Program-made: the position numbers and the translations under genes
The notes under the pieces: model-generated
The model's input: only the letters and a program-made list of their open reading frames with translations
Databases searched by the model: none
What the model was told of the DNA's origin: nothing
Shown here: positions 1 through 7,869 of the stretch, piece after piece
Position numbering within the stretch: the first letter of the stretch is position 1
Layout: each line of letters opens with the position of its first letter
Source of the DNA: Clostridiaceae bacterium
GTDB lineage: Bacteria; Bacillota; Clostridia; Oscillospirales; Acutalibacteraceae
NCBI GenBank assembly: GCA_904501755.1
Contig: CAJGBV010000005.1
Coordinates: 1-64,000, forward strand
Direction: 5' to 3'
Length of the DNA: 64,000 bases

Positions 1-19
1 ATTCCGACCGGAGGCACCA
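1..19 (+). tRNA. 3' end of a tRNA, truncated by the window edge
   Basis: The first 19 bases fit the end of a tRNA: three T-loop bases, the 3' half of a T stem (CCGAC), a seven-base acceptor strand (CGGAGGC), discriminator A and an encoded CCA. A complete tRNA starts 10 bases later, as in a tRNA cluster. The anticodon lies outside the window, so the identity cannot be given. Confidence 0.6.
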
Positions 20-29
20 TTTTTAATAT

Positions 30-105
30 GCGGATTTAGCTCATCTGGTAGAGCGCCACCTTGCCAAGGTGGAGGTAGCGGGTTCGAGCCCCGTAATCCG
101 CTCCA
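30..105 (+). tRNA. tRNA-Gly (anticodon GCC)
   Basis: A 76-base cloverleaf with acceptor stem GCGGATT/AATCCGC, D-arm AGCTCATCTGGTAGAGC, anticodon loop CTTGCCAAG with GCC at its centre, T-loop GGTTCGAGCCC, and an encoded CCA after discriminator T. It decodes GGC and GGU. It follows another tRNA end after 10 bases and is followed directly by a terminator hairpin. Confidence 0.95.
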
Positions 106-110
106 AAAAT

Positions 111-138
111 AAGACAGTCTTTGGACTGTCTTATTTTT
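111..138 (+). terminator. Rho-independent terminator of the tRNA cluster
   Basis: A perfect 9-bp stem (AAGACAGTC / GACTGTCTT) with a four-base loop is followed by ATTTTTAT, six bases after the tRNA CCA end. Confidence 0.9.
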
Positions 139-359
139 ATCTAATTCTACAGGCTTGCATAACATCAAGCCGTTGATTTCTCACTACTTTTATGTTATCC
201 TTGCACTACAATAGGGACAAAAATTTTATTATAAATAGTTGTAAAAACTCGAAAAGTGTGATATACTAATTGAGCCAAACAAATTTAATATATAGAATTA
301 GTTGTATCTTTTCTTTATGGGAATAATATACCCTTTTTCTGTCATAATCTTTTTAGAAT
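139..359. other. Intergenic stretch with one promoter
   Basis: About 220 AT-rich bases between the tRNA terminator and the first reading frame. Apart from the sigma-A type promoter at 239-267 I see no gene, hairpin or repeat here. Confidence 0.6.
239..267 (+). promoter_or_regulatory. Sigma-A type promoter
   Basis: TTGTAA at 239-244 and TATACT at 262-267 are separated by 17 bp. It points toward the small membrane protein and the 484-residue protein that follow. Confidence 0.6.
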
Positions 360-734
360 TTGGTAAAAACGCAAATTCCATTAAATGGTTATGGCAGAGA
401 TGCTCTAATTCTATTTAAATTTGTTTGGCGACAATTGGGGTTTGCGTTTTTCAGTGCGATAACTTCGGTTGTCGCACTTTTTTGTTTTATAGGGGGTGAA
501 ATGATGGCGGTATTATTTATATTTGTATGGATTATATGTAGTTTTGCTTTGTGGTATATTTACCATAAACTTTTCGATGTTATGTATTTTGATTTATTTA
601 ACGGATGCATGAAAGAAATAGTATATTCGGGATTTTTCGGTTTGATTTTAACTGCAATAATTTTTGCCTTTTGGTACATATCAATACCAGTCGTAATATT
701 GTTTGTTGTTGCTATATGTAAAAAAAGGGGATAA
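360..734 (+). CDS. Small hydrophobic membrane protein of unknown function
   Basis: An open frame of 124 residues that is strongly hydrophobic, with about three to four membrane segments (near residues 28-45, 48-66, 88-108 and 105-120) and a basic C-terminal tail CKKRG. No known family is recognised. The frame opens just after a stop and its first possible start is a TTG at 360 with no convincing ribosome site. An internal ATG at about 501 has an AGGGGGTGA-like site just upstream and may be the true start, giving about 77 residues. It lies 65 bp before the next gene and shares its likely promoter, so the two may work together, but this is only inference. Confidence 0.45.
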   Translation: MVKTQIPLNGYGRDALILFKFVWRQLGFAFFSAITSVVALFCFIGGEMMAVLFIFVWIICSFALWYIYHKLFDVMYFDLFNGCMKEIVYSGFFGLILTAIIFAFWYISIPVVILFVVAICKKRG

Positions 735-799
735 AGTAGATATTTAACATTTTGAAAAGATAAGTTCAAAACCAACTATTTGTAAAGTGAGGGAAAATT

Positions 800-2254
800 A
801 TGGAACAAAAGAATTGTGCTTCATCAACAAATTATGCTACCAATATTGATAACGGAAAGCAGATATTCAATATATTATATAAGTTATATCATGAGCAGAT
901 TGATCCATTAATCGATAAATATGAAAAAGCTTTGCAAAATGATATAAAAGCTATTGGACGTATTAAGTTAGAATCTTTAAATGCCGCTTTGAGCATAAAC
1001 AACTCTGACGTTGACAAAGTTCCTTTTGCAGCACATTTGCGTGTAATTATTAATGAATACCGTGAAGAGCATGAGTATTTGGAACCGAGTTTGGCGATTT
1101 ATGATATCAGAGAAGCTTTTGAAAAAAGCGGTGAAAAGATTTTAAAGCAGGTGTTTGAAAATGAAGAGTATCGATTGAATACATTTGATTTGCAACAAAG
1201 GCTTTCTAAATTTGAATATCAATATATAAAATCCATTTATGATGAGCAATATATAGGACAGGATTCTTTTGAAAAGTTTTTTGCAGATAACTGTTGGGAA
1301 GATTTTGAGGATATTAATGAGCATCTATACATTCATTATATGGATAAGAGTTTTTGGGATGTGTTTGCTTCGGTGGATAACCGTTTTGGCGATATGGATT
1401 CTACCAGTGTACGAAATGGAGAACAAATCATTGAAGAAGCGAAAAAAGAAATTTCTTGGAGAAAAGAATATTTAAAAAATCCTCAGAAGAATAGCCTGAT
1501 ATCAGATTTGTCCGATATCTGTGAAAAGACTATTCTGGATTTGATTTCAATTATTCCGCAAGTACTGCAATTAGATTATAACCTCAACTCTAGTGGTGAA
1601 GCTATAGATGAAATAAACATTGAAATTGAAGATAATAATACACTGAAAAATAATAAAAATGTAGATGATGATAATGAACTGCAAGAGTTATATCCTGCTC
1701 AAAAACTTATAGACTATTCAAAAGCCGGTGCTTACAAATCAAATGGTTGCGAAAAATCCTTTGAGTTATTGTGCATATGTTTGAATACAGGAGAAACAAT
1801 TGATAGTATGCTAAAGCATTTAAATGATTTGTCAAAAAACCATGATGAATGCGCAACTCAAATTGTGAATAAATGTTTACTGGATAAAGTTATGACAAGC
1901 ACATCGGCAAATTATTTTAATTTTGAAGCAGATGAAAAACCTTTGTTTTACAAAGATAGTGCTATAATGTTTTATGGAAAAAACGGGATTTTGATAACCA
2001 ATAAATCCATATATCGAATCAGAAAAAACGGAATAAAAAAAATATCTTTTTCAAGTTTGGATTCTATACATTTAGATAATCTTGCTTTTTGCAACGAAAA
2101 TTCGTGCTTATGGTATTTAAATAATGATAACGAATTTGAACTTGATACAATAGGTATAGATGCAGAGCAAGCAGGGCTTATTATGGCACTCATCTTATTG
2201 TTTTTTAGAGAAATAAATCCTAACAAAAAAATAAAGTTTTATAATTATATATAG
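800..2254 (+). CDS. Uncharacterised 484-residue protein with a C-terminal PH/GRAM-like domain
   Basis: It starts at ATG 800 after a GTGAGGG ribosome site. Residues 1-270 are charged and mostly helical (many E/K, acidic surface). Residues about 275-310 are Asn/Asp-rich linker. Residues about 320-380 form another helical part. The last 100 residues carry a pattern seen in bacterial PH/GRAM-like domains (IMFYGKNGILITNKSIYRI, then a KISFSSLDSI strand). No signal peptide, enzyme motif or close family is recognised. Such C-terminal domains usually serve membrane or protein binding. It follows a small membrane protein in the same orientation, which suggests a membrane-associated pair. The AT-rich codon use and the repeat-filled DNA after it hint at accessory DNA. 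Confidence 0.6.
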   Translation: MEQKNCASSTNYATNIDNGKQIFNILYKLYHEQIDPLIDKYEKALQNDIKAIGRIKLESLNAALSINNSDVDKVPFAAHLRVIINEYREEHEYLEPSLAIYDIREAFEKSGEKILKQVFENEEYRLNTFDLQQRLSKFEYQYIKSIYDEQYIGQDSFEKFFADNCWEDFEDINEHLYIHYMDKSFWDVFASVDNRFGDMDSTSVRNGEQIIEEAKKEISWRKEYLKNPQKNSLISDLSDICEKTILDLISIIPQVLQLDYNLNSSGEAIDEINIEIEDNNTLKNNKNVDDDNELQELYPAQKLIDYSKAGAYKSNGCEKSFELLCICLNTGETIDSMLKHLNDLSKNHDECATQIVNKCLLDKVMTSTSANYFNFEADEKPLFYKDSAIMFYGKNGILITNKSIYRIRKNGIKKISFSSLDSIHLDNLAFCNENSCLWYLNNDNEFELDTIGIDAEQAGLIMALILLFFREINPNKKIKFYNYI

Positions 2255-2450
2255 AGCACAAGGCGAAAAATTATTGTTCAAATAAATTTAAGTTGATGTG
2301 GTCTAAAAAGTCAAGGCAGGAATAGCCGTCATACTTTTGGCAAGTTTACTGCTTAAAATGAAGTTTTTAACTGCTTTTTCTTTTGTATGATTTTGAATGT
2401 GCAGGTATGACTTTTGTCATACCATTAAAAATAGAGTTATCTCATATTTT

Positions 2451-2498
2451 TGGGGATAATTCTATTTGCATGTATGGGGATAACTCTATTTGCATGTA
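2451..2498. repeat. 24-bp tandem duplication (two copies)
   Basis: Two adjacent 24-base units, 2451-2474 and 2475-2498, each beginning TGGGGATAA and ending TTTGCATGTA, differ by one base (T/C). The segment GATAACTCTATT in the second unit is the reverse complement of AATAGAGTTATC at about 2430-2441, so the region can also fold. Confidence 0.85.
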
Positions 2499-2602
2499 CA
2501 ACTTGAAAATTTCAGTAAAAAATGTTATATTAAATTTACAGAAGTGCTTGTTGTTATGCAGAATTTTCAACTTGTGGAAATGACTTACACAAGTTAAAAA
2601 GA

Positions 2603-2713
2603 AGAGCCTCCACTTGTCAGGGGAGGTGGCACGGCAAAGCCGTGACGGAGGGGTAGTCAATCTCTCCCTCAGTCAGCTTCGCTGACAGCTCCCTCGTCAG
2701 AGGGAGCCGAGGG
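2603..2713. repeat. REP-like palindromic intergenic repeat
   Basis: A GC-rich island in AT-rich DNA made of successive hairpins: CACGGC-AAA-GCCGTG (2630-2644), GTCAGC-TTC-GCTGAC (2672-2686) and GCTCCCTC-GTCA-GAGGGAGC (2688-2707), preceded by a GCCTCC/GGAGG pairing. From memory, near-identical 'CTCCCTC...CAGAGGGAGCC' elements recur in many Ruminococcaceae and Faecalibacterium genomes. Here it sits between genes with no frame of its own. Confidence 0.8.
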
Positions 2714-2766
2714 CTAATTTGTTCCTAATTTAACACAAGCATATAATAATTTTATGGGGTGAGTGT

Positions 2767-3303
2767 ATGAAATTTTTTTCACACTTAAGAACTGTGTGCA
2801 GACACAGGAACTGTGTTATTAAGCATTGTATTAAAGCCGGTATTCTTAAAAGAGGATTGCTTCACGACTTATCAAAATTTTCGCCCAGTGAGTTTTTACC
2901 GGGTATACAGTATTATTTAGGAACTCGCAGTCCTAACGAGGCTGAAAGGGAAGAAAAGGGATATTCTACCGCCTGGATGCATCATAAGGGCAGAAATAAA
3001 CATCACTTTGAGTATTGGACTGATTATCGTCCTGAAACCAAAAGGATTGAACCTGTGAAAATGCCCCTTATTTATGTAGCAGAAATGTTTTGCGACAGGG
3101 TTGCTGCAAGTAAAATTTATCAAGGTGATAATTATACCGATTCGCATCCCATTGAGTATTTTCTCAGAGGAAAGCCCAACAGGGTTATTCATCCTGAAAC
3201 ATCACAATTTCTTGAAAGGCTTCTTGTAATGCTGAGTGAAAATGGCGAAAATGAAACCTTTGCATACTTAAGACATTATATAAAAAATAATGATGATTAC
3301 TAA
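2767..3303 (+). CDS. DUF5662 family protein
   Basis: A 178-residue soluble protein beginning at ATG 2767 after GGGGTGAG. It matches my recollection of the DUF5662 family of Firmicutes: an N-terminal HDLSK motif in a helical context (near residues 34-38), then W-M-H-H-KGRNKHH near residues 70-80 and a conserved EMFCDR helix. The histidine/aspartate pattern recalls metal-binding HD-type folds, but the activity is unknown. It stands alone, followed by a strong terminator, and has no evident partner. Confidence 0.75.
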   Translation: MKFFSHLRTVCRHRNCVIKHCIKAGILKRGLLHDLSKFSPSEFLPGIQYYLGTRSPNEAEREEKGYSTAWMHHKGRNKHHFEYWTDYRPETKRIEPVKMPLIYVAEMFCDRVAASKIYQGDNYTDSHPIEYFLRGKPNRVIHPETSQFLERLLVMLSENGENETFAYLRHYIKNNDDY

Positions 3304-3340
3304 AAATCTGCTTTAGCTTTTTGCTAAAGCAGATTTTTAA
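3302..3340 (+). terminator. Rho-independent terminator after the DUF5662 gene
   Basis: A perfect 16-bp stem (3302-3317 with 3323-3338) around a five-T loop, ending in a run of T. It begins right at the stop codon. Confidence 0.9.
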
Positions 3341-3397
3341 TGTTTTTTCAATAAAAAGTATGGCTTTTTACAGTGTTTTTTTGTCTTATTTATATCC

Positions 3398-3426
3398 TTG
3401 CATTCTCATTTTTAATGTGATATAAT
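3398..3426 (+). promoter_or_regulatory. Sigma-A promoter of the antiporter gene
   Basis: TTGCAT (3398-3403), a 17-bp spacer and a perfect TATAAT (3421-3426), about 50 bp upstream of the start codon. Confidence 0.8.
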
Positions 3427-3476
3427 TCGTAAGGTTTTAATTATACTATATTACATACAAAAAGAAGATGAATTAA

Positions 3477-4769
3477 TTGAATATTTTATTATCTGTTTCG
3501 GTATCACTTCTTGCCGGACTCATTATGACACGATTGTTTAAAAAATTAAAATTACCATCTGTTACGGCATATCTTATTGCGGGTGTTCTAATAGGTCCGT
3601 ATTGTCTTGGCAGACTGCATGTCGGAGGATTTGGATTTTCTTCGATGGAGGATGTTGAAGCTCTGGGTATTATTGCAGAAGTTGCTCTGGGTTTTATCGC
3701 TTTTTCTATCGGTAATGAATTTCGTGTTGATGAGCTTAAAAAAACTGGTAAGCAAGCACTGATTATCGGTGTTTTTCAGGCAGTAGTTGCATGTTTGCTT
3801 GTAGATATTGCTCTTTATGTGGTGCATCTGATTATGCCACAGGTAATAACTCTTCCTCAGGTTCTCACTCTTGGTGCCATTGCCACGGCAACCGCACCTG
3901 CGGCTACACTTATGGTTGTAAGACAATATAAGGCGCATGGACCATTAACACGTCTTTTACTTCCTATTGTCGCTCTTGATGATGCTGTAGGTTTAGTTGC
4001 TTTTGCTGTGTCCTTTGGTATAGCAAAAACTCTTGTAAGCGGAAAAATTGATTTAGTTTCTATAATTGTAAATCCTATTGTTGAAATAGCGTGTTCACTT
4101 ATCCTTGGTGCTGTTATGGGTTGGGTGCTTACCCAGCTCGAAAAGCTCTTTAATTCAAATACCAATCGTTTAAACCTCACAATCGGAGCTGTTCTTTTAA
4201 CCGCTTCGCTTTCGATGCTTCATTTCAACATCGGCCCGGTTGAAATTCATTTTTCTTCACTTCTCACCTGTATGATGCTGGGTACGGTATTTTGCAATAT
4301 ATGTCCTCTTTCCCATGACCTTATGGCAGCAAGTGACAAATGGACTTCGCCATTGTTTGCAATTTTCTTCGTTATCAGTGGTGCTGAGTTGGAGCTTAGT
4401 GTATTTACAAGTCTTTCTATTGTTGTTATAGGTTTAGTTTACATAATATTCCGTTCTCTTGGAAAATATTTCGGAACACTTATAAGTGCCGTTATGACAA
4501 AATGCTCTGATAAGATATGTAAGTATCTTGGTATTACCTTACTGCCTCAGGCGGGGGTTGCTCTCGGCATGTGTGCTACTGCAATGCAGCTCGGAGAACA
4601 GGGTAATCTTATAAGAAATATTACCCTTTTTGCTGTGCTTATTTATGAACTGTTCGGCCCTGTGTTTACGCGTATGGCACTTACCGCCGCCGGTGAAATT
4701 AAGCCAATGCCTGATCATATTAAGGATAGAAGACAACATAAGCTTAACGCTGCAAAGGATATTAAATAA
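3477..4769 (+). CDS. Cation:proton antiporter, CPA2 (Kef/NapA) type
   Basis: A 430-residue integral membrane protein with about 12 membrane segments. The family signature includes the early LPSVTAYLIAGVLIGP segment (residues about 28-43), an 'ATATAPAATLMVVRQY' helix near residues 138-153 and 'LALDDAVGLVAFA' with paired aspartates near 165, matching the ion-binding core of CPA2 exchangers. No C-terminal RCK/TrkA_N domain is present, so it is a membrane-only form. It should exchange Na+ or K+ for protons across the cytoplasmic membrane. The start is TTG at 3477; the nearby ATG at 3469 hits a stop after one codon. It is transcribed alone. Confidence 0.85.
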   Translation: MNILLSVSVSLLAGLIMTRLFKKLKLPSVTAYLIAGVLIGPYCLGRLHVGGFGFSSMEDVEALGIIAEVALGFIAFSIGNEFRVDELKKTGKQALIIGVFQAVVACLLVDIALYVVHLIMPQVITLPQVLTLGAIATATAPAATLMVVRQYKAHGPLTRLLLPIVALDDAVGLVAFAVSFGIAKTLVSGKIDLVSIIVNPIVEIACSLILGAVMGWVLTQLEKLFNSNTNRLNLTIGAVLLTASLSMLHFNIGPVEIHFSSLLTCMMLGTVFCNICPLSHDLMAASDKWTSPLFAIFFVISGAELELSVFTSLSIVVIGLVYIIFRSLGKYFGTLISAVMTKCSDKICKYLGITLLPQAGVALGMCATAMQLGEQGNLIRNITLFAVLIYELFGPVFTRMALTAAGEIKPMPDHIKDRRQHKLNAAKDIK

Positions 4770-4775
4770 CAAAAC

Positions 4776-4806
4776 AACCGCTTGAACTATTCAAGCGGTT
4801 TTGTTA
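4776..4806 (+). terminator. Terminator of the antiporter gene
   Basis: An 11-bp stem AACCGCTTGAA / TTCAAGCGGTT with a CTA loop, followed by TTGTTAT. The hairpin overlaps the -35 of the next operon's promoter. Confidence 0.85.
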
Positions 4807-4810
4807 TACT
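4782..4810 (+). promoter_or_regulatory. Promoter of the MFS-GH2 operon, embedded in a terminator
   Basis: TTGAAC (4782-4787) lies in the arm and loop of the preceding terminator hairpin, and TATACT (4805-4810) lies just after its T run, with a 17-bp spacer. The predicted RNA start is only about 12 bases before the ATG at 4829. Confidence 0.65.
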
Positions 4811-4828
4811 AAAATACGGGTGATTTAC

Positions 4829-6142
4829 ATGAATAAGAAAAAATATCCTAAACATTTTTGGCCTGTATTAGTGGTACTTAGTCTGATTGGACAAATAGCA
4901 TGGGTAGTTGAAAATATGTATTTCAACGTTTTTATTTATAAAATGTTTTCTGCTTCTGCCGAGGCTATTTCACTTATGGTTACTGCCTCGGCTGTTGCTG
5001 CTACTCTTACTACTGTTATTATTGGTGCACTGTCTGATAAAATAGGAAAAAGAAAGTTGTTTATTTGCGGTGGATATATACTTTGGGGTATTTCAATAAT
5101 AAGCTTTGCATTTATAAGAACGGATGTTATTAATCAACTCTTTCCCGCTGTTGTTAATGCCGCAAGTGTTGGCATATCTTTGACCATAATTATGGACTGT
5201 GTAATGACATTTTTCGGTTCCAGTGCTAATGACGCCTGTTTTAATGCCTGGCTTACGGAATCTGTTGATAATTCGGGCAGAGGTGCTGCTGAGGGTGTTA
5301 ATGCAATGATGCCTCTTCTTGCTATTATAGCTGTTTTCGGCGGTTTTATGGGATTTGACTTAAATAAAGCTGAAAGCTGGACAAAAATTTATCTTATTAT
5401 CGGTATATCTGTACTCATAATAGGAATTCTCGGTATATTTTTTGTACAGGAAAGTGTAGCAAAAATTCCTGAGAATAACAGTCTTTTCGGTAATATTCTT
5501 TATGGTTTTCGACCTACGGTAGTCAAAGAAAACAGGCTGTTATATATAACCCTTGTTGCATTTGCTATTTTCGGAATTTCCATACAGGTATTTATGCCGT
5601 ATCTTATTTTATATTACAATGTTACCTTAAATCTGGAAAATTATGTAATTATAATGGCTCCCGCTATAATAGTGGCGGCAATCGTGACTGCTTTTTACGG
5701 AAGAGTTTTTGATAATTATGGCTTTATTGTAGCTATTATACCTACTGTAGCCGTTCTCTGTCTTGGATATATTATTCTGTATTTCTTTAAAAGTATACCG
5801 CTTGTGTTTATCGGTTCACTGCTTATGATGTGCGGATATCTTTGCGGCTCGGCGGTTTTCGGAGCAATGATTCGTGAGCATATACCGGATAATAAAGCGG
5901 GAATGTTTCAGGGTCTTCGTATAGTAGGGCAGGTACTTATACCGGGGCTATTTGGTCCGTCAGTTGGTGCCTATGTTTTAAGAAATGCACTGACCGTTAC
6001 AAACGATGATGGTACTGCGTCTTTTATACCTAATGCAAATATATTCCTTGCTGCCCTTGTGGTAGCGGTAATACTTGCTCTTTTCTTGACGCTTGAGTTT
6101 TATGTGATTAGACGGGAGAAAAACAATGGGGAAGTTCAATAA
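4829..6142 (+). CDS. MFS transporter, probable glycoside importer
   Basis: A 437-residue membrane protein with about 12 membrane segments and the loop-2 motif GALSDKIGKRKLF (near residues 70-82) typical of the major facilitator superfamily. The start chosen is ATG 4829, with GGGTGA upstream; a GTG at 4820 is in frame but falls inside that ribosome site. The gene overlaps the following GH2 gene by 17 bp, so the two are translated together. The pairing implies import of a beta-linked glycoside that the cytoplasmic GH2 enzyme then cleaves. The exact substrate cannot be told from the sequence. Confidence 0.85.
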   Translation: MNKKKYPKHFWPVLVVLSLIGQIAWVVENMYFNVFIYKMFSASAEAISLMVTASAVAATLTTVIIGALSDKIGKRKLFICGGYILWGISIISFAFIRTDVINQLFPAVVNAASVGISLTIIMDCVMTFFGSSANDACFNAWLTESVDNSGRGAAEGVNAMMPLLAIIAVFGGFMGFDLNKAESWTKIYLIIGISVLIIGILGIFFVQESVAKIPENNSLFGNILYGFRPTVVKENRLLYITLVAFAIFGISIQVFMPYLILYYNVTLNLENYVIIMAPAIIVAAIVTAFYGRVFDNYGFIVAIIPTVAVLCLGYIILYFFKSIPLVFIGSLLMMCGYLCGSAVFGAMIREHIPDNKAGMFQGLRIVGQVLIPGLFGPSVGAYVLRNALTVTNDDGTASFIPNANIFLAALVVAVILALFLTLEFYVIRREKNNGEVQ

Positions 6143-7790
6143 GCTTTATACCGAAAAAGGTTGGAATTTAAATGAGGAACCATGGCAGAAATATCCCAGA
6201 CCTCAGCTTAAACGCGATAGCTTCTTTTCCCTTAACGGAGAATGGGATTTTTCTGTAGGAAATGAAAGTTATAATAAAAAAATAACAGTTCCATTTTGCC
6301 CTGAATCAATTCTTTCGGGTGTTAACGAAATATTTGACGAAAAAGAAACTCTGTTTTACAGAAAAAACTTTTCCTTACCCGAGGACTTTAATAAAGGAAG
6401 AGTTATTCTGCATTTTGGTGCAGTTGACCAGGTGTGCTTTGTAACACTCAACGGAAAGAGTGTGGGAAGTCACAAGGGCGGATATGATGCTTTTTCTTTT
6501 GATATAACCGATTTTCTTTCAACGGATAATGTTCTGACGGTTGCCGTGAATGATACTCTAAGTGACAATATTCTCCCTTACGGAAAGCAAAAAAGGAACC
6601 GAGGGGGTATGTGGTATACAGGTGTAAGCGGTATCTGGCAAAGTGTATGGTGCGAAAGTGTGCCCGAAAAACACATTAAGAGCTTGAAAATAGATGTTAC
6701 TTTGAATACTGCGGATATAACCTTTGATGGTATAGAAAACGGTTTTGTGACTGTAGAAAATATGACCTTTGATATTGTTAATTCCCATGCACATATCAAG
6801 ATTGAAAACCCGAATAACTGGACCCCTGAAAACCCATATCTTTATTTTTTTACCGCAAATAGCGGTAAAGATAAAATACAGTCATATTTTGCTTTGCGTA
6901 CCTTGAGGATTGAGGGCAATAAGCTTCTGCTTAACGAAAAGCCTTACTTCTTCCACGGGATTCTTGACCAAGGCTATTTCAGTGATGGAATTTATACTCC
7001 TGCTTGTGAGGATTCCTATACTGATGATATTTTAAAAATGAAGGACCTGGGCTTTAATATGCTTAGAAAACATATTAAGGTTGAGCCTGAAATCTATTAT
7101 TATGAATGTGATCGATTAGGAATGGCGGTATTTCAGGATATGGTTAATAACAGTGATTATTCCTTCATCAGAGATACCGTTTTGCCGACTGTTTTTTCAA
7201 TAAGAAAGGATGATGAAAAATGCCATACCAATACCGAAACAAGAGATGCCTTTATTTCGTGTATGAAAAAAACCGTGGTACAGCTTTACAATCATCCTTG
7301 TGTTGTAGAGTGGACTATTTTTAATGAGGGTTGGGGACAGTTCTGTGCAGATGATATGTATGCTCAGTTAAAACAGATGGATTCTTCAAGATTTATTGAT
7401 AGTGCTTCGGGTTGGTTCAAAGTGAAAAATAATGACTTTAATTCGTTGCATATATATTTTAAGCCTCTGAAGGCAAAAACGAGTAAAAAGCCGTTGTTTA
7501 TATCTGAATTTGGCGGATATTCCTATAAAATCAAAGGACATTCTTTTAATATCGAGAATACTTATGGTTATGGTAAATATGATTCTAAGGAAAAATTTGT
7601 GTCGAGCGTAAGACAACTATATGAAAATCAGGTTATCCCGTTAAAAGAAAAAGGTCTTTGCGCAACTGTTTACACTCAGCTTAGCGATGTGGAGGATGAA
7701 ACAAACGGACTACTCACTTATGACAGAAAAGTGCAAAAAATTTCCCCTGACGAATTTTATGAAATATCTGAAAAGCTTAAGGAAATTTAG
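6126..7790 (+). CDS. Glycoside hydrolase family 2 (beta-galactosidase/glucuronidase-like)
   Basis: A 554-residue cytoplasmic enzyme without signal peptide. Order: GH2 sugar-binding jelly roll (residues about 30-185, with the SLNGEWDF and GVSGIWQSVW motifs), a short immunoglobulin-like part, then the TIM barrel from about residue 270. The acid/base is Glu401 in NEGWGQ and the nucleophile is Glu461 in ISEFGG. GH2 enzymes hydrolyse terminal beta-galactosides, glucuronides or mannosides; the length (no C-terminal domains) resembles compact beta-glucuronidase-like members, but specificity is open. It overlaps the upstream MFS transporter gene by 17 bp. Confidence 0.9.
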   Translation: MGKFNKLYTEKGWNLNEEPWQKYPRPQLKRDSFFSLNGEWDFSVGNESYNKKITVPFCPESILSGVNEIFDEKETLFYRKNFSLPEDFNKGRVILHFGAVDQVCFVTLNGKSVGSHKGGYDAFSFDITDFLSTDNVLTVAVNDTLSDNILPYGKQKRNRGGMWYTGVSGIWQSVWCESVPEKHIKSLKIDVTLNTADITFDGIENGFVTVENMTFDIVNSHAHIKIENPNNWTPENPYLYFFTANSGKDKIQSYFALRTLRIEGNKLLLNEKPYFFHGILDQGYFSDGIYTPACEDSYTDDILKMKDLGFNMLRKHIKVEPEIYYYECDRLGMAVFQDMVNNSDYSFIRDTVLPTVFSIRKDDEKCHTNTETRDAFISCMKKTVVQLYNHPCVVEWTIFNEGWGQFCADDMYAQLKQMDSSRFIDSASGWFKVKNNDFNSLHIYFKPLKAKTSKKPLFISEFGGYSYKIKGHSFNIENTYGYGKYDSKEKFVSSVRQLYENQVIPLKEKGLCATVYTQLSDVEDETNGLLTYDRKVQKISPDEFYEISEKLKEI

Positions 7791-7810
7791 TAATTATTGT
7801 AAATAAATTA

Positions 7811-7839
7811 TTGAAATGATTGTTTTGCGGTATTATAAT
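7811..7839 (+). promoter_or_regulatory. Sigma-A promoter of ddh
   Basis: TTGAAA (7811-7816), 17 bp, TATAAT (7834-7839), about 30 bp before the ddh start. Confidence 0.85.
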
Positions 7840-7869
7840 TATGTATAACAAAAATAAGGAGTTTTATTT

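Larger units (their letters stand above)
2255..2766. other. Gene-free stretch with tandem repeat and REP-like element
   Basis: No convincing gene is present. It holds an imperfect inverted repeat and a 24-bp tandem duplication (2429-2498) and a palindromic REP-like repeat (about 2603-2713). A 66-codon open frame at 2383-2583 has only a TTG start, no ribosome site, and spans the tandem duplication, so it is not called. Confidence 0.6.

Noticed and set aside
2383..2583. 66-codon open frame in the repeat region
   Set aside because: TTG start only, no ribosome site, and the frame runs through the 24-bp tandem duplication.
2603..2713. Rho-independent terminator of the upstream gene
   Set aside because: Multiple GC-rich hairpins without a T run fit a dispersed palindromic repeat better.
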